A stretch of 64,000 nt of DNA, taken from Chondrosia reniformis (Eukaryota > Porifera > Demospongiae > Chondrillida > Chondrillidae). Shown here one piece after another: positions 10,601 to 23,165 of this stretch. The stretch's first letter is position 1, and each line of letters opens with the position of its first letter. Location: contig OX359201.1 in assembly GCA_947172415.1 (NCBI GenBank), positions 2,170,001 through 2,234,000 on the forward strand, given 5' to 3'. The notes under the pieces are model-generated. The model did no database searches. It saw only the letters and a program-made list of their open reading frames with translations, and was not told the origin of the DNA. The position numbers and the translations under genes are program-made.

Positions 10601-13116
10601 TATGGTAGATAATCCACCATCATTAGCTCGTTACCCTGGCAATGGGAGAAATATAAATATTTATACCCTGTTGCCATGGCAACTGACTGCTTAATGGTGG
10701 TGTATATTCTGGATTTATGTGTTATTATCTGATTGGTCACATAATAAAAGTCGAACAGGAGATGTGAATCAATTAGTCACCTTTTACAGCATTACATCTC
10801 TTAAAATCAATATCATCATTATATGGACAACAGAGAAATGCGTTACAGCCCATGGACTGAGACATCCACCAGAATATAATACTCAGTCAGCTTCGCCTTA
10901 GCCTTCTATTATATTGTGGCTACCATCCTCACCTCTGGTCTATAACTTATACATACAGTCGACTCCACTTATAACAAACTCGCTCATAAGGAATTTTGGG
11001 TTATAACGAACGATTGTCAAAAACCTTTCCTGTCCATTCAATTCCTTCTGTTTATAATAAACAAACTTCTGTTATAACAAACGTATAATTATGTATCTGT
11101 GAAGCCAAAAACGGCTTAAGTTATCAATCTTAAACCGAAGTTAATGAACCAAGTGGACAAAGGGAGGAAGGAGAAGGGTATTTGTGACGAATTTTCAGTT
11201 GAAAAGTCCACCCTGAGTACCATTAATATACTATTTTACGTAATTTTAATTTTGTAATCATTCTACAGCTGTTTACTGTATTCATACTGCACTGATGAGT
11301 AGTTTATTTGTATAGTTATATACAAATAAAGTACATGTGATCATAAAGAACTTCTTTTATAAAGAATTATGCTGGGATTTTGGTGTTCGGTATATCAGGA
11401 GTCGACTGTATATAATTTGCTAGCTATAAATGTGGACTATTTTGTAAAAATGCACAATCTGCAATAGGACATAAAAAACATTCTAACTTGGATTGACAAA
11501 CATTCCAAACCATGCTGTCCTCTGATTTCCTTTACAGTAGAATTCTTTATTTGAAGGATTCAGAGAAATTATTCTTGTTAACTGATTAAACTTATATTGA
11601 GTGTAATAATATGATGTATAAGAGTGACTTGAGAAGGGTACTTTAGTTCCACTTCTATAATACCATGACACTTGACCTGCACCACTACTGTAACAGTGGA
11701 CACGATATTTAGCATTATTTTCTCTTAATATTGGAGTTCCATCAGTGACAAAACTGCTTCTTGGAAAGTAGATTCCAGGATATTGTGAACTTGTTTTATA
11801 ATATATGGACACACCAGCTGTAAATAAACATATGGAGGTACGTAATGTGTGTGTATATTAAAATTACAGTTTATTTACAGAGTACACCATTATTATGTAT
11901 ATATATACTCCGTTGCCGGGGCAACCGCCTGTGTTTAAATTTCGTAACCGCAATATAACAGGATTTAAAAAGCTATATACTGCATCGGCTTTTTAAATCC
12001 TGTTATATCCCTGCCCAAATATGGTAAACTAAGACGTTTCTACTTGGAGGGTGGACAATTCTCCTTACATTTAGGACAGTTGGAGTAGTCAGGGCAAGAG
12101 CATTCTATGAAGTCGTCAGCATTTAACCAAAACCAACCAGATGCTAGATGAGCCATCCTGAAAGTCCCGCCAAAATAACGATAAGAAGCGACGGAGTATA
12201 TATCACTCATACCACGGCTCTTCGGTGTATATGGATTTTATATGTACTCGCCCTCGTGACTCATATGTATAAAATCCATATACACCTCAGCACCGTGGTA
12301 TAACTAATAAATAACTACGTAAATATGCACAGTAACAATATACTTAGAAATTGGTCTAAGGAATATAGAATATATAAGAATACAATTCTGGCTTATTTTA
12401 TAAGTATATTTCAGACCGTTCAACATCTATACAATTAACCTTCTCCATTAAGCCCAGCTTCTCAACTAACATTATTCTAAACAATACAGTCTTAAGATTG
12501 TTTGGAAGTGCTTGAACATAAAACTCTATTAAATGGTAATCATACAAAGAAGTATAAACAAACTTGTAACACTGATCCTGTGAGTATCACTCCCCAGTAT
12601 CACTCCATCACTTCTATAAGATACATTACACTGGTAGTCTCCATTATCCCATTCCTTTACTATATCCACTACTACTGTGTTGTTGTACTGTCTTCTTGAA
12701 CCAACCTGTGATGGCTCTGATGGATTGTCACAAGTACGTTCATTAGCACATGTCCAGCTGTAAGTCAGTTCACTTCCATAAGGTACTCCAACCACTCTAC
12801 ACACCAAAACCACTGTTGTTCCTTGCTCCACTTCAGTAGTATTTGGAGAGGCGTCGATCTTAACTGTGAAACACAAATGCCATCGGATATTCTACAGTAG
12901 CTGTAATTTGTGATATATTTTCTAACGAGTACTCTGTAGTAGCTCTTCTTACCTTGGATGTTGCCTGGTTGGGAAGAGCAAACTTGACCAGTTAAAAGAC
13001 CTGAAGGAAATTGACCAAATGAACTAAGTTTTAGTTATAATATTTAGACTTAAAACGCCTAAGATTTTACCTTCGAAGAAGAGTGCGACAATTATTCCTG
13101 CGCAGTAAGTTACCAT
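7677..13116 (-). CDS. Receptor U1: Ig1-Ig2-FN3x3-TM surface protein, whole (about 636 aa)
   Basis: Nine exons on the - strand: 13071-13116 (signal peptide MVTYCAGIIVALFFEG), 12953-13000 (linker), 12564-12863 (Ig1: LVCRV, YSWTC, GDYQC), 11488-11817 (Ig2-like: VHCYSS, VSWYY, EFYC), 9794-10087 (FN3-1, WTSV and TRYMIRVWATNGSG), 9432-9740 (FN3-2, NWLPP and YYMRVRAVNS), 8671-8961 (FN3-3, IEWDESPPTTCDGVTWYE), 8364-8556 (Gly/Val-rich lead and TM helix ending VLIMRS), 7677-7776 (tail). Ectodomain exons all join in phase 1, so each can be skipped without breaking the frame. Many N-glycosylation sequons (NTT, NNT, NWT, NLT). The tail has EYTYAGVDLQHNPAY and VVYEKC. No kinase or other catalytic domain. 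The linker-Ig2 intron carries transposons. Function is inferred: adhesion or recognition at the cell surface. Confidence 0.85.
10956..11408. mobile_element. pogo/Tigger-like MITE in U1 intron 4, TA target duplication
   Basis: A 453-bp element with terminal inverted repeats CAGTCGACTCC and GGAGTCGACTG, flanked by TA on both sides. Inner ends are of the TTATAACAAAC type common in pogo/Tigger non-autonomous elements. The matching place in U4 (near 35346) reads ACATATATAATTTGC without the insert and with one TA, so the insertion is precise and younger than the U1/U4 duplication. No transposase is encoded. Confidence 0.82.
11905..12200. mobile_element. Small inverted-repeat element (ACTCCGT ends) in U1 intron 3
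   Basis: Ends read TATACTCCGTTGCC and GCGACGGAGTATA, giving a short terminal inverted repeat. It contains a perfect 21-bp inverted repeat (11953-11973 and 11988-12008, starting ATATAACAGGATTT) with a 14-base loop. The same intron of U2 (near 19040) runs straight through without it. Non-coding, so it is presumably non-autonomous. Confidence 0.65.
12209..12301. mobile_element. Foldback element with ATACCACGG ends
   Basis: Almost the entire 93 bp is one hairpin: the left part ATACCACGG plus GGTGTATATGGATTTTATA pairs with the right part of the same sequence ending CCGTGGTAT, around a loop of about 25 bases. It sits right beside the ACTCCGT element and is also absent from U2. Confidence 0.7.
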
Positions 13117-13149
13117 TCTTATCTAGTTAACGACCAACAACAATAATAA

Positions 13150-13262
13150 AATGCAATAGGAACTGTAAACTGGTTAAAGTGTAGCTGTAGGAACCATAAT
13201 AAATCCCGTGCGTAACTCGTGATGCATGCACTATAGCAGACTCAGGGACGGTCCAGAATTTT
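13150..13262 (-). promoter_or_regulatory. Conserved receptor promoter-proximal block (E-box family)
   Basis: About 30-150 bp upstream of the start codon, each receptor copy shares a run containing GTGTAGCTGTAGGAACAATAA and then AATCACGTGTGTAACTCG. Counterparts: U2 19836-19915, U3 28690-28765, U4 36658-36735, U5 43610-43685, U6 52155-52230, U7 61909-61985. The palindrome CACGTG (an E-box) is intact in U2, U3, U5 and U7; U4 and U6 read CACATG and here it reads CCCGTG. Strong conservation of a non-coding stretch next to the start suggests a core promoter, but recent duplication alone could explain it. Confidence 0.5.
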
Positions 13263-13884
13263 GTAAAGAGGAGCATGATAGAAAGGATTAACATGTTACA
13301 ATGAAGTCATCAAGTCAGTGTATGTGTTAAATATGTAAGGATATAGCTGTAGGAACTATAATAAATCAAGTGTAACTCGTCAAAATTATTATATAGCAGA
13401 CTCTCTGGACGGATCAATAGTAAAAGGTATTGTTAACTACAAGAGTAAGAGTGTGACAGAAAGAAGAGGTAGGTTAGGAAAATAGTATATATCCTCTCAG
13501 AGGGAGTACTTCAAGCAAACAGAGACCCCACCCCCTAAATCTACCACTGTGCAAGGTCAAGTTTATAAGATGTTAATTCATTTTCTATATTATGTTCTAT
13601 ATTATGTTCTATATTATGTTATAGGTATTCACTCATACATTAGCACAGTAATGTTATATATACGTATATAGTGATGTTGTGTGTATATTCACTAACTATA
13701 TCCGTGTGCGTATATATATGACAATTATGTCAAAATATGTTGGTATATAACTATTGTACACATTTCATTACTTTACCCGAATCCTATATAGTTTACAGAA
13801 GATTTATAAGTGGGTTGGGATGTACTATAAACATAAACTTACTGTGTGGTTTTACAGTGTATATATCTCCCCATGCATATATGT

Positions 13885-13962
13885 AGTTGAGAGATGTCCT
13901 GAGAGATGTAGCCGCTCTGATCAAAGTGTACCAGAGTTGTGCTGAATGTATGACTTGAACAC
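13885..13962. other. Conserved 75-bp block upstream of receptor genes (U1 copy)
   Basis: The stretch beginning near AGTTGAGAGATGTCCTGAGA and ending ATGACTTGAAC recurs at about 20648-20722, 29271-29335, 44431-44505 and 62685-62760, always 0.65-1 kb upstream of a receptor start. It is better conserved than its surroundings. It has open frames on both strands but no reading that holds in all copies. It could be an upstream untranslated exon, an enhancer or a fossil exon. Confidence 0.45.
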
Positions 13963-14149
13963 ACAACAGCTCTAAATAGTATGTGGTGTATGCAGTTGGG
14001 AATATGTATATAACCAATATTAGCTATTTGTATACTGTATACATATACAAATATACATATTGAATGCCTTTGACCTTGATATGCATAAACACTATACATG
14101 TATATGTATCAATATTTAATTAAACAATATTTAATGTGGTATACTGTAC

Positions 14150-15832
14150 ATCAATGATCTTGCCATCATTAATATTTACTGTTAATTTGACTGACTATTT
14201 AGATTTTCATTGTTTAGGAAATATACATAAATATAATGTAAATGATTAACACTTCCATATACACATTGTCTTCATTTACCCTGCAGCATCCCTATATCAC
14301 AGACTTGGTCAAGTACCAGTACATCCAAAACAGGTTCAATCTGTTTAGAACCTTCTGATGCTGAGGAGAGTATGTTTAATTCATTGTAGACTCACATTAC
14401 TTTACGCATATGAAATATTATTTAACTTGTTTACACTGTTTTATAGGATACCTTGTGTAAATATTTTTATAAGACTTTGCATCTTTTGTATTGAAACTTA
14501 CTTAATATTCTATTCTAAAATTATTGTATTGATATGACATAGATTCATACACTTGATGAATACATGTAACTGTTTCAGTAATCAATGTCAATATTGTGTG
14601 CATTTTCACATGTTGAATCATCCTTCATAGTATATTTGAGTGTTTGTCACCTCTTGATAATGGCCTTAGCAATTAAGGATGTAGTTTTTAATGCTAGGCT
14701 TAATTTAATCACCTTACATTAGCGGTCATTTTCAATTAAATATGATATAGAAACTGGACATAAACGTACCAGTAGGTTTTTACACATTACGTATCATGAT
14801 CAGTTCCTTCTGTGTTGCTGTCCTTAGCAGTTGACACCCAACAGCCACATGTACTAAACCCAGGGATTGTCAGGCGTGAACATAGCCAGCTCACCCTTTT
14901 TGACAGACTTGGCTTTCAAAATAGGACTTTAGGCTACAGCCTGGGACCTTCCCTATGCCCTAACAAGGGCAAGGTGACTGGAAGAAGAAGTTTTATACAT
15001 ATAAGTATAATCAAGACCATTCAAAATGCATTACGTAGGACGTACATACGTATATAAAGTCACATGTTCCCCTGCAATGTCATGTTTATATATATATACA
15101 AGAAGCATTACCTGTCCATTTTCTATGATAAGAAATTAGAGAAATTCTCATAAACAACAGTCTTCTGTTACATACTTTGCATTATACAAGATCTGAAAAA
15201 TTTTTGTTATCTACATAACTGTTATGTAGGCTACTTTTAAATTACCTATACGTAACACCAAATATGGAATTAGAAGGCATGCAGCTTTTATATATATTTG
15301 ATAGGCACAATACTAAAGTGTTTCACTTCACTTTCAAATTAAAGTGTTTCAAAAGCTATACATAGAGTACAAATTTACACACTTGAGAAAGTAGGAAATT
15401 CCACCATGCAGTCTACAATTGTGAAACTAGGACAAGGAAGTGTATGCAATACAGTATTCTTATAAAGATATAAAGATGTTATATATTAGATACTATATAT
15501 ATCACATATGTAAGAAGTCAAGGAAGTCTGTATCCTTATGTTATAATGACATATATGTTGAGTAACTGATTTACGTACATTCTGGTCTCAGATTGATAAT
15601 ATATGGCAAGTTTTAATAAGCCATTTTAATGCATTTCAATTTGGAAAGCCAAAATAACATTCATTTTACACATACAACTTTCAACAACTTCAAGACAAAT
15701 TTCCACTCTATAAGGAATGTTTCCCAATGACTGTTATAATTTGTATATAAAGTATAACATATTTTAAATATCAGTATAAGAATAAATTAAACTTTAAAGC
15801 ATTTGTGTTTAAATTAGCTAGTATACACACTG
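14150..15832 (+). pseudogene. Duplicate of kinase last exon and 3' flank
   Basis: From about 14150 the sequence matches the end of the last kinase intron, the last exon (14287-14389; CTGCAG acceptor kept, frame open, altered end after EES) and the 3' flank up to U2. No catalytic exon accompanies it, so it cannot encode a kinase. The 3' flank is nearly identical to the parent over 1.2 kb (compare 6600-7676 with 14755-15832), which points to a recent duplication or gene conversion. Confidence 0.8.
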
Positions 15833-18800
15833 TTATGTACACTTTTCATACACAACTTCATTTGCACTGTCAGTTTTATCCTTTGTCATTGTAGAAGCAT
15901 AAGCTGGGTTATGTTGTTGATCTACACCAGCACTGTAGGGGAAACAGAGAAAGTAGATATGACAATTATATTATACATACTTTCATGTATGTATGTATAT
16001 TTACTTATATATAGTATAGTATTCTCTAAGTAGGGATGGCTTAAAAACACTACTACTGTACCTTATTCAATGTATTATTGTTTTGGATGCATATCTTAAT
16101 AGCGAATAGGCAGCCTTGGGTTTGAACACACTTGACATGAAGCAAGTTAGCTCTGAGGGGACTAAGTCAGGTGCTATTAGCACACCATTTTTAATTAAGA
16201 GTTTTGGTCACTTATTATTTTGAGTTATCACTTTTCTATTATCTATCTCTTTTCTAAATAAAATTTGACAAGTGTATGGATCACTTAATTTCTGTATATC
16301 CAATTCTGTATGATCAGTCTTTTTACATGCATCATTGTCTTGTTTCCGATGATTATTTTTCCAGATTTGCTAGTCAAGGTTGCAGGCATCATCATCACTA
16401 TCCTATCTTCATTTATATAATGCTTTTATTTTACTAGTACGTATATATACACACCATAATTGAATTCTCACTTCTTAAATTTTTATATCATTTCTGCATG
16501 TACATAACTTACTATGTATATTCATTCTTATTTTTATTTTCTTTATGATTAAATCTCTTCTTTGTACTTCTCATGATGAGGACAAATATCACAACAGCAA
16601 CAATGGAGGTTAGTACTACACCTCCAAAGAAACCTCCAACAACTCCACTAGTACAGTCACCGTTGATTGATGCAGCAGACACTATTTGTTAATGTAATAT
16701 ATTAAGAATATAAATCATAATAAATATATATACATTTTAAACTTTCATCCTATATATACACAAATCTAGTAACAATAGTGTAACTAATGAACAAAATAAA
16801 ATAATGTAATTAATGTCAACTTGCTCACTTTCATTATCATTTAAGGCAAGTTCTATCATTACAGAATGAGATTTTCCAACAGCATTCTTTGCTACAAGTG
16901 TGATGTAATATGTAGCATCTTCCACAATTTTCTTTAACTTGTAGTGTGTGTTGTTAGTTGTAATGTTAGTCACATTGCAAGTGAAAGTCTTGTCCATTGT
17001 ATAACTGTATACTGAGTAACTCAATCACATGTAGTTGGAGGTGACTCATCCCATTCAATGTAGACAGATGTTGTTGTTGCTAGTTTTGTTATTTCTCTCA
17101 ATCCTATTGGCTCACTTGGTGCTACACAGAATAGTTCATGGCAATTTATGCAGATCATTGACATTACACAATAAATGATAAACATTCATCTCTGTGAATC
17201 AGTGAGGAGAATGGAAAATATATCAATGTGGTTACTGATATGATTATATACCTCTCTCTGTTCCCAAACAAATTTCTAGTACATTTGATGGTTCTGACAT
17301 TGTACCAGTATCAGTGTTAGCTGAGTTGACTGCCCTCACTCTCATGTAGTATGTAGGGAACTCTGGTCCTGTCCAGTTGTAGTGTGTGTAGCTATTTTGG
17401 GTAAGTACAGTTCCACTGATTGTGGTAAAGATAATGTTTGTAGTGTACTCAATCTCATAAGAAGTGATCACTCCATTTGGATTAACAGGAGGTAGCCAGT
17501 TCAACTCAACTCCATTTTCAATATTTCTTGTAATTCTCAGCAGACGTGGAGGACTAGGAACTGAACAGGGAAAGGCATGCAATAAAGAAACAGATTATGT
17601 TATGTAGTTATAGTTTTACATTAAACTCACTGTCTTCTTCTGTTTTAACAGTCTTCTCTATGGGTTGACTGACTCCACTACCATCTGTGGCCCACACTCT
17701 AATCATGTATCTAATTCCAGCTGTCAGCTTATTCAGAGTAACACTTGTACTGTCAGATCCACCCAACCTCGTGTAGGTTGGTGTGACTGGTACTGAGAAG
17801 TCCAGTCTTTCATAACTGATGTAATATCCAGAGCTTCCACTAACACTAGTCCAACTGAGTGTAATGGAATGTTGAGTGAGTTGTGTCACTGATAGGTCAT
17901 CAGTGGACAATAGAGAGGTAACGTCTACAGCAAGATTGCAGGATTATATATATTATATATCAACATGAAGTAAGATCTGTATATAATAGTTATAGCCCAT
18001 GGCCAGAGGTAAGGACTTCATACAGCCTCACTGAGTATATATATAATAATTTGGTCCAACTATAACTGTTATAGCTATATCCCATTGTGATAGCATTCGA
18101 ACATCCGAGCAAAATGGACAATATATTTAAAGAAATTCCACAAATTTGCTTCATATATCATATCAGCAATTCATATTGTATATGGTAATTATTTGCCGCT
18201 GCTAGGTGGTTGCCATGTGTATTGAATGACTATAAAATTGCTATTTGTGACACTTTCCCTTCATACAATGGATATATTGTATTGGAGAGCAAACATATCT
18301 ACTAAATAAATAAATGACAAAATCTAATCAGGTTCAGCTGATTCAATCAATAGCAATAACACACAGATATGTATAACCCCAAGTTTAAACGTAACTTAGC
18401 AACGCTAGCAAAATCTGTCGTCACACCTTTCCCACTCTTTGATCGACAAATACATCACTTAAAACACCCTCATGGGGGTATTATAACTAATACATAATCC
18501 ACCAATATCATCTCGTTACCCTGGCAAATAGGCAGGAGAATATATAGATGTATAATTAATATGCTGGCTACATGTGTTTACAAACTGTGTATTGTGTGGT
18601 TTTGTAAAAGAGCACATTCTGCAATATTACATGAAAAAACATTCTACATAATGCTAACTTGGATTGACAAACATTGCAAACCATGCTGTCCTCTGATTTC
18701 CTTGACAGTAGAATTCTTCATTTGAAGGATTCATAGATATTATTCTTGTTAACTGATTAACCCTACTTTGAGTGCTGTAATATGAAGTATAAAAGTGACC

Positions 18801-19775
18801 TGAGAAGGGCACTTTAGTTCCATTTCTATAATGCCATGACACTTGACTGCACCACTACTGTAACAGAAGACACGATATCTAGTATTCCCTTCCACTAATA
18901 TTGGAATTCCATCAGTGAAAAAACTGTTTCTTGGAAAGTAGATTCCAGGATACTGTGAACTTGGTTTGTAATATATGGACACACTAGCTGTAAGGTGTGT
19001 GTATATTAAAATTACAGTATATTTACAGGTACACCATTATTATGTATATTAATAAATACGTATATATGCACAGTAACAGTATGAGACTAGTACAGTGCAT
19101 CATCTACGTATATAATTAACCTTCTCCATTAAGCATGATTCTAAACAATACCCATACAGCCTTAAGAAATGATTGAACATTACAGTCCAACTTGAATATT
19201 AAACTCTATTAAATGGCAATCATACAAAGAAGTAAACAAACCTGTAACACTTATCCTGTGAGTATCACTCCCCAGTATCACTCCATCACTTCTATTAGAT
19301 ACATTACACTGGTAGTCTCCATTATCCCTCTCATAAACTATATCCACTATTACTGTGTTGTTGTACTGCCTCCTCGAACCAGCCTGTGATGGTTCTGATG
19401 GATTGTCACAAGTACTTCCACTAGCACATGTCCAGCTGTAAGTCACTTCACTTCCATAAGGTACTCCAACCACTCTACACACCAAAACCACTGTTGTTCC
19501 TTGCTCCACTTCAGTAGTATTTGGAGAGGCGTCGATCTTAACAAATGCCATCGGATATTCTACAGTAGCTGTAATTTGTGATATACTTTCTAACGAGTAC
19601 TCTGTAGTAGCTCTTCTTACCTTGGATGTTGCCAGGTCGGGAAGAGCAAACTTGACCAGTTAAAAGACCTGAAGGAAATTGATCAACTGATTTAGTTAAA
19701 ATATTTAGACTTAAACGCCTAAGATTTACCTTCGAAGAAGAGTGCGATAATTATTCCAGCGTAGTAAGTTACCAT
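15833..19775 (-). pseudogene. Receptor U2: Ig1-Ig2-FN3x3-TM copy with frameshifts
   Basis: All nine exons are recognisable: 19730-19775, 19621-19668, 19242-19541, 18659-18987, 17631-17924, 17252-17560, 16829-17121, 16513-16681, 15833-15932. The Ig2 exon is 329 nt, one short of the family's 330, moving the frame near 18848. The FN3-3 exon is 293 nt and has lost 4 bases near the CDGVTWYE segment. The usual CAG acceptor before Ig1 is gone through an 11-base deletion. The FN3-2/FN3-3 intron is only 130 bp against about 470 in U1. Signal peptide, FN3-1, FN3-2 and TM exons remain open, so decay is recent. Sequencing error is possible for single events but unlikely for all three. Confidence 0.78.
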
Positions 19776-21538
19776 TCTTATCTAGTTAACGATCAACAAT
19801 AATAAAATGCAATAGGAACTGTAAACTGTTTTAACTGTAGCTGTAGGAACAATAATAAATCACGTGTGTAACTCGTGCTGCATGCACTAGCAGACACTCA
19901 GAGGACAGGTCCAGAATTTTGTAAAGAGGAGTGTGACAGAAAGGATTAACATGGGGGTGAGGGAATCAATAAACATGGTTAGGGAATTAGTATGTGTACC
20001 TATTTATGATAACTACATAAATTTTCAATTTCTGTCTACTATATATATTTGTAGGTACATCAACCGTATTTAGTCAGTGTATGTACATTGTGTTAAATAT
20101 GTAAGGATATATATATAGCTGTAGAAGCTATAATAAATCAAGTGTATAGTGTAACTCGCGATCATGCTGCATGCATTATATAGCAGACGGATCATTAGTA
20201 AAGGGGATTGCTAACTACAAGAGTAAGAGTGTGACAGAAAGAAGAGTTAGGTTAGGAAAATAGTATATATCCTCTCAGAGGGAGTACTTCAAATAAACAG
20301 AGACCCCACCCCCTAAATCCACCACTGTGCAAGGTCTAGTTTACAAGATGTTAATACATTAAGTACAATTTTCTATTATGTTATAGGTATTCACTCATAC
20401 ATTAGTACAGTAACGTTATATAGTGATGTTGTGTGTGTTTACTAATTAGATCAGTGTATATATAATTTTGACAATTATGTCAAAATATGTAAGTATATAG
20501 CTGTTGTACACATTGTATTATTATTTATATATGCTTTGCCTGATAGTTTTACAGAAGATTTATAAGTGGGTTGGGATGTAATATAAACATAAACTTACTG
20601 TGTGGTTTTACAGTGCATGTATATATCTCCCTATGTACGTATATATGTAGTTGGGAGATGTCCTGAGAGATGTGGCCACTCTGATCAAAGTGCAGAGTTG
20701 TGCTGAATGGATGACTTGAACAGTTGTACTGAAATAATAGCTACTTATTTGTATACTATATACGTACATATTATACATATTTGATTTATTGCTACATATT
20801 TGAATTTTTGTTAAGAAATATTTTACTTGAGTATCTATTCTGCAATTCCTTAGCCAATAGTTAGTGTATGCCTTTGATACGGTTGAGCCTTGATATGTAT
20901 AAAGATCAACACTACACATGTATATGTAATATTTTTACGATATTTAATGTAGTATACTGTACATCAATTCAGCTAAGGAATATCCCTCTTCATAACTATA
21001 TAGATAATGGTTTAACTGAGTATATATACAGCAAATGTTTACAACACAGGCCAACAATTCATTACCTGCACTTAATATTATTACATATATATCTATTGCT
21101 ATCATCAACTATATAATTATGAGTACTTGACAGAGCATTGAAATTTTTAATAGTTTACATATTAGCAGATACTCTTACGTATATAAACTGCAGCTGCACA
21201 TTGTACATGTACATTTTTTCTAATGCAATACTTCCTTTCACATGCACATGGTCAAATAAATTCCATTAATACACTATTTGAGAAATACTATAAATAGCCT
21301 TGCATCTTCATATCACATATAACAGGTTCATCATACCAATACGTACGTAGATATCTTAGCAACAATATCTGTTCGTCATACTCATATATAATATAAAAGT
21401 CAAACATTTCAGCATAACTACTCAATGTTCATATGCATGTTCGTATATTACTGAGGATATAGAGAAATCATAATACGTATATATATAATTCCCTGGAAGG
21501 TCCTCGCACACATGTAATGGATAACTTCACAAAGTTGA
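19776..21538. other. Upstream region of U2 and 3' flank of GPCR copy A
   Basis: Contains the proximal promoter block and the conserved 75-bp block near 20648. The rest is AT-rich. The segment near 21085-21180 also appears at 29790-29890, so the 3' flank of a GPCR copy exists next to U3 without its gene. No open frame here looks real. Confidence 0.5.
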
Positions 21539-22493
21539 TCATGCACTGCTGGACAAAGTAGTGCTTCCCTTCTTCCTCTCTCCCTTGCATTTACAAGTAC
21601 ATATGAAGCAGATCGTTTGATGAAGTGGCTGAAAATATAGCAAAATGAGAAGAGAGGTTGGAAAGAGGGAAAAAAACACAAGCCAACCTTCAGCTGTTAA
21701 CACTATGTCCTCTAAAAGTGCTTCTTCGGCACCATCTCCCTCAGGCAAAGCTTCAGTAATGACTACTGGAACAATTTGACCAATAAAGCTTATTGTATTG
21801 CCAATTACAAGGAACAGAGTAAACCTTACAAGAGCCTTTTGTGATTTTAAGTCACCTGAAATGCTTCTGTGTCTTATGTAGAGGCACGACAATATGGGAA
21901 TAACAATTGTCACTGCATGACTTAAAATGCCATAAAGGAAGATGTACATTATTAGAAAAGGAAGTCCACCTTCATCATCCAGAGTAGGTGAACAGGTAAC
22001 ATTCTTGGCAATTGTAATAGTAATAACTTGAGAACTCCAAACCACTGCATTTAATGAGATATATATTAATGACCCATATCACACAAACAGTCAGCACTAC
22101 ATACCTCAGTACTACTCCATTGTGGCCATACCTTACAAACAGGAACACTACCACAGTGAATACTGCCATAAATGAGAATCTACAAGCTCCTCCACTTAAG
22201 TACATCCAAGTAAAGATGCGACAAAGGTGTTTTGAAGGTTTGACATACAGGTTAGTGGATGATATAACGAGGTCAGCAGTATTGATTATTACTCCACTCA
22301 ACCCAACAATAATGTTAGCAGCCAGGAAGTTGAGCATCAGAAGACGTACAGGCTTTGGAAAAGTAGACTCTCTTAGAATCATAAGCTGGACAAATAGATT
22401 CAAAAATATGCCAGGAATAAGGAGAACTGTCAATTCAACCAGAGCACCAACTCTGAACCTTTTCTGAGAGGGACTGGAGAGATTTGCATTCAT
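21539..22493 (-). pseudogene. Rhodopsin-like 7TM receptor, copy A (one frameshift)
   Basis: Single-exon class-A-like GPCR of about 315 codons. Start ATG chosen at 22493 (MNANLSSPSQKRFRVGA). Seven hydrophobic helices are visible: LLIPGIFLNLFVQLMIL, LLMLNFLAANIIVGLSGVI, a long TM3 ending FLFVRYG in the place of DRY, LRYVVLTVCVIWVINI, PFLIMYIFLYGILSHAV, VRFTLFLVIGNTISFI, and FPTSLLILLYFQP. C in LCRIFTW and C in CSPTLDDEGG are the likely disulphide. The tail is CTCKCKGERKK followed by Ser. Compared with copy B it has 4 extra bases after TM4 (near 22056), which breaks the frame. Ligand and exact family unknown. Confidence 0.72.
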
Positions 22494-22526
22494 ATTCAGA
22501 CTAAACCCGGTAAACGGTCTGACCAA

Positions 22527-23165
22527 AAATTGAAAGATGTAACAAATCTAAATCCTCTTTAAATAACTAATCCCAACCTATATATGCTTAATAAAGTCTA
22601 TGTATGTATTGCGAGAAAACCATTATGAAAATATACATGTATAGAAAATTTTCATAAAACTTAGTAATTGGCAATCGAATAGTAATAAAGTATTACCTTA
22701 TTGTATTGTCTTCATTGGTTTTGGTTAAGTGTGTGGTTACTGTAGTTCATTAACAGAATTAAAGCATTTCATTGGCACTAAATTGAAGAATTATATATTG
22801 TTCCCTTATATGTGTCTGTTAAGTGTGAATGTACATTCAAAAGTGACAAAGTACATACAATTATTTTTCTCGTTATATTCCATTGAAAATAAAGAGTATA
22901 TTGCTGTGATCCTTAAATAATTCATGATACCATCGAATCAACAAGTTGAGCAGGCATCATTATATAGGTTATTAAATATATATAATACATATGTATAACC
23001 ATGCAAGATTGGCTAATATATATATATTAAAATATAATGTAGAAAGTAGCCAAAATAGCATCTTTTTAACGTAATAGTTTCAACAACAAGAATTATTAGA
23101 GCTTAAAACAGCTGTTTTTAACAGTAATTACTATAGTACATAATACACACTGTTATGCACATTTT
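22527..23165. other. Upstream region of GPCR copy A to end of U3
   Basis: AT-rich. About 22700-22920 is closely similar to 54180-54425 upstream of GPCR copy B, so the duplicated block includes the GPCR 5' flank. No gene recognised. Confidence 0.5.

Noticed and set aside
13793-14099. Short - strand frames over the conserved upstream block
   Set aside because: The frame shared by U1, U5 and U7 is shifted or stopped in U2 and U3, and no start or splice context is consistent.
20868-21116. 82-codon Tyr/Ile/Leu-rich frame
   Set aside because: Low-complexity AT-rich composition, not kept in the homologous flank of U5 (44700-44830).
22054-22467. 137-codon open frame on the + strand
   Set aside because: Exact antisense of the GPCR copy A TM1-TM4 region; the same shadow appears at 53574-54110 opposite copy B.
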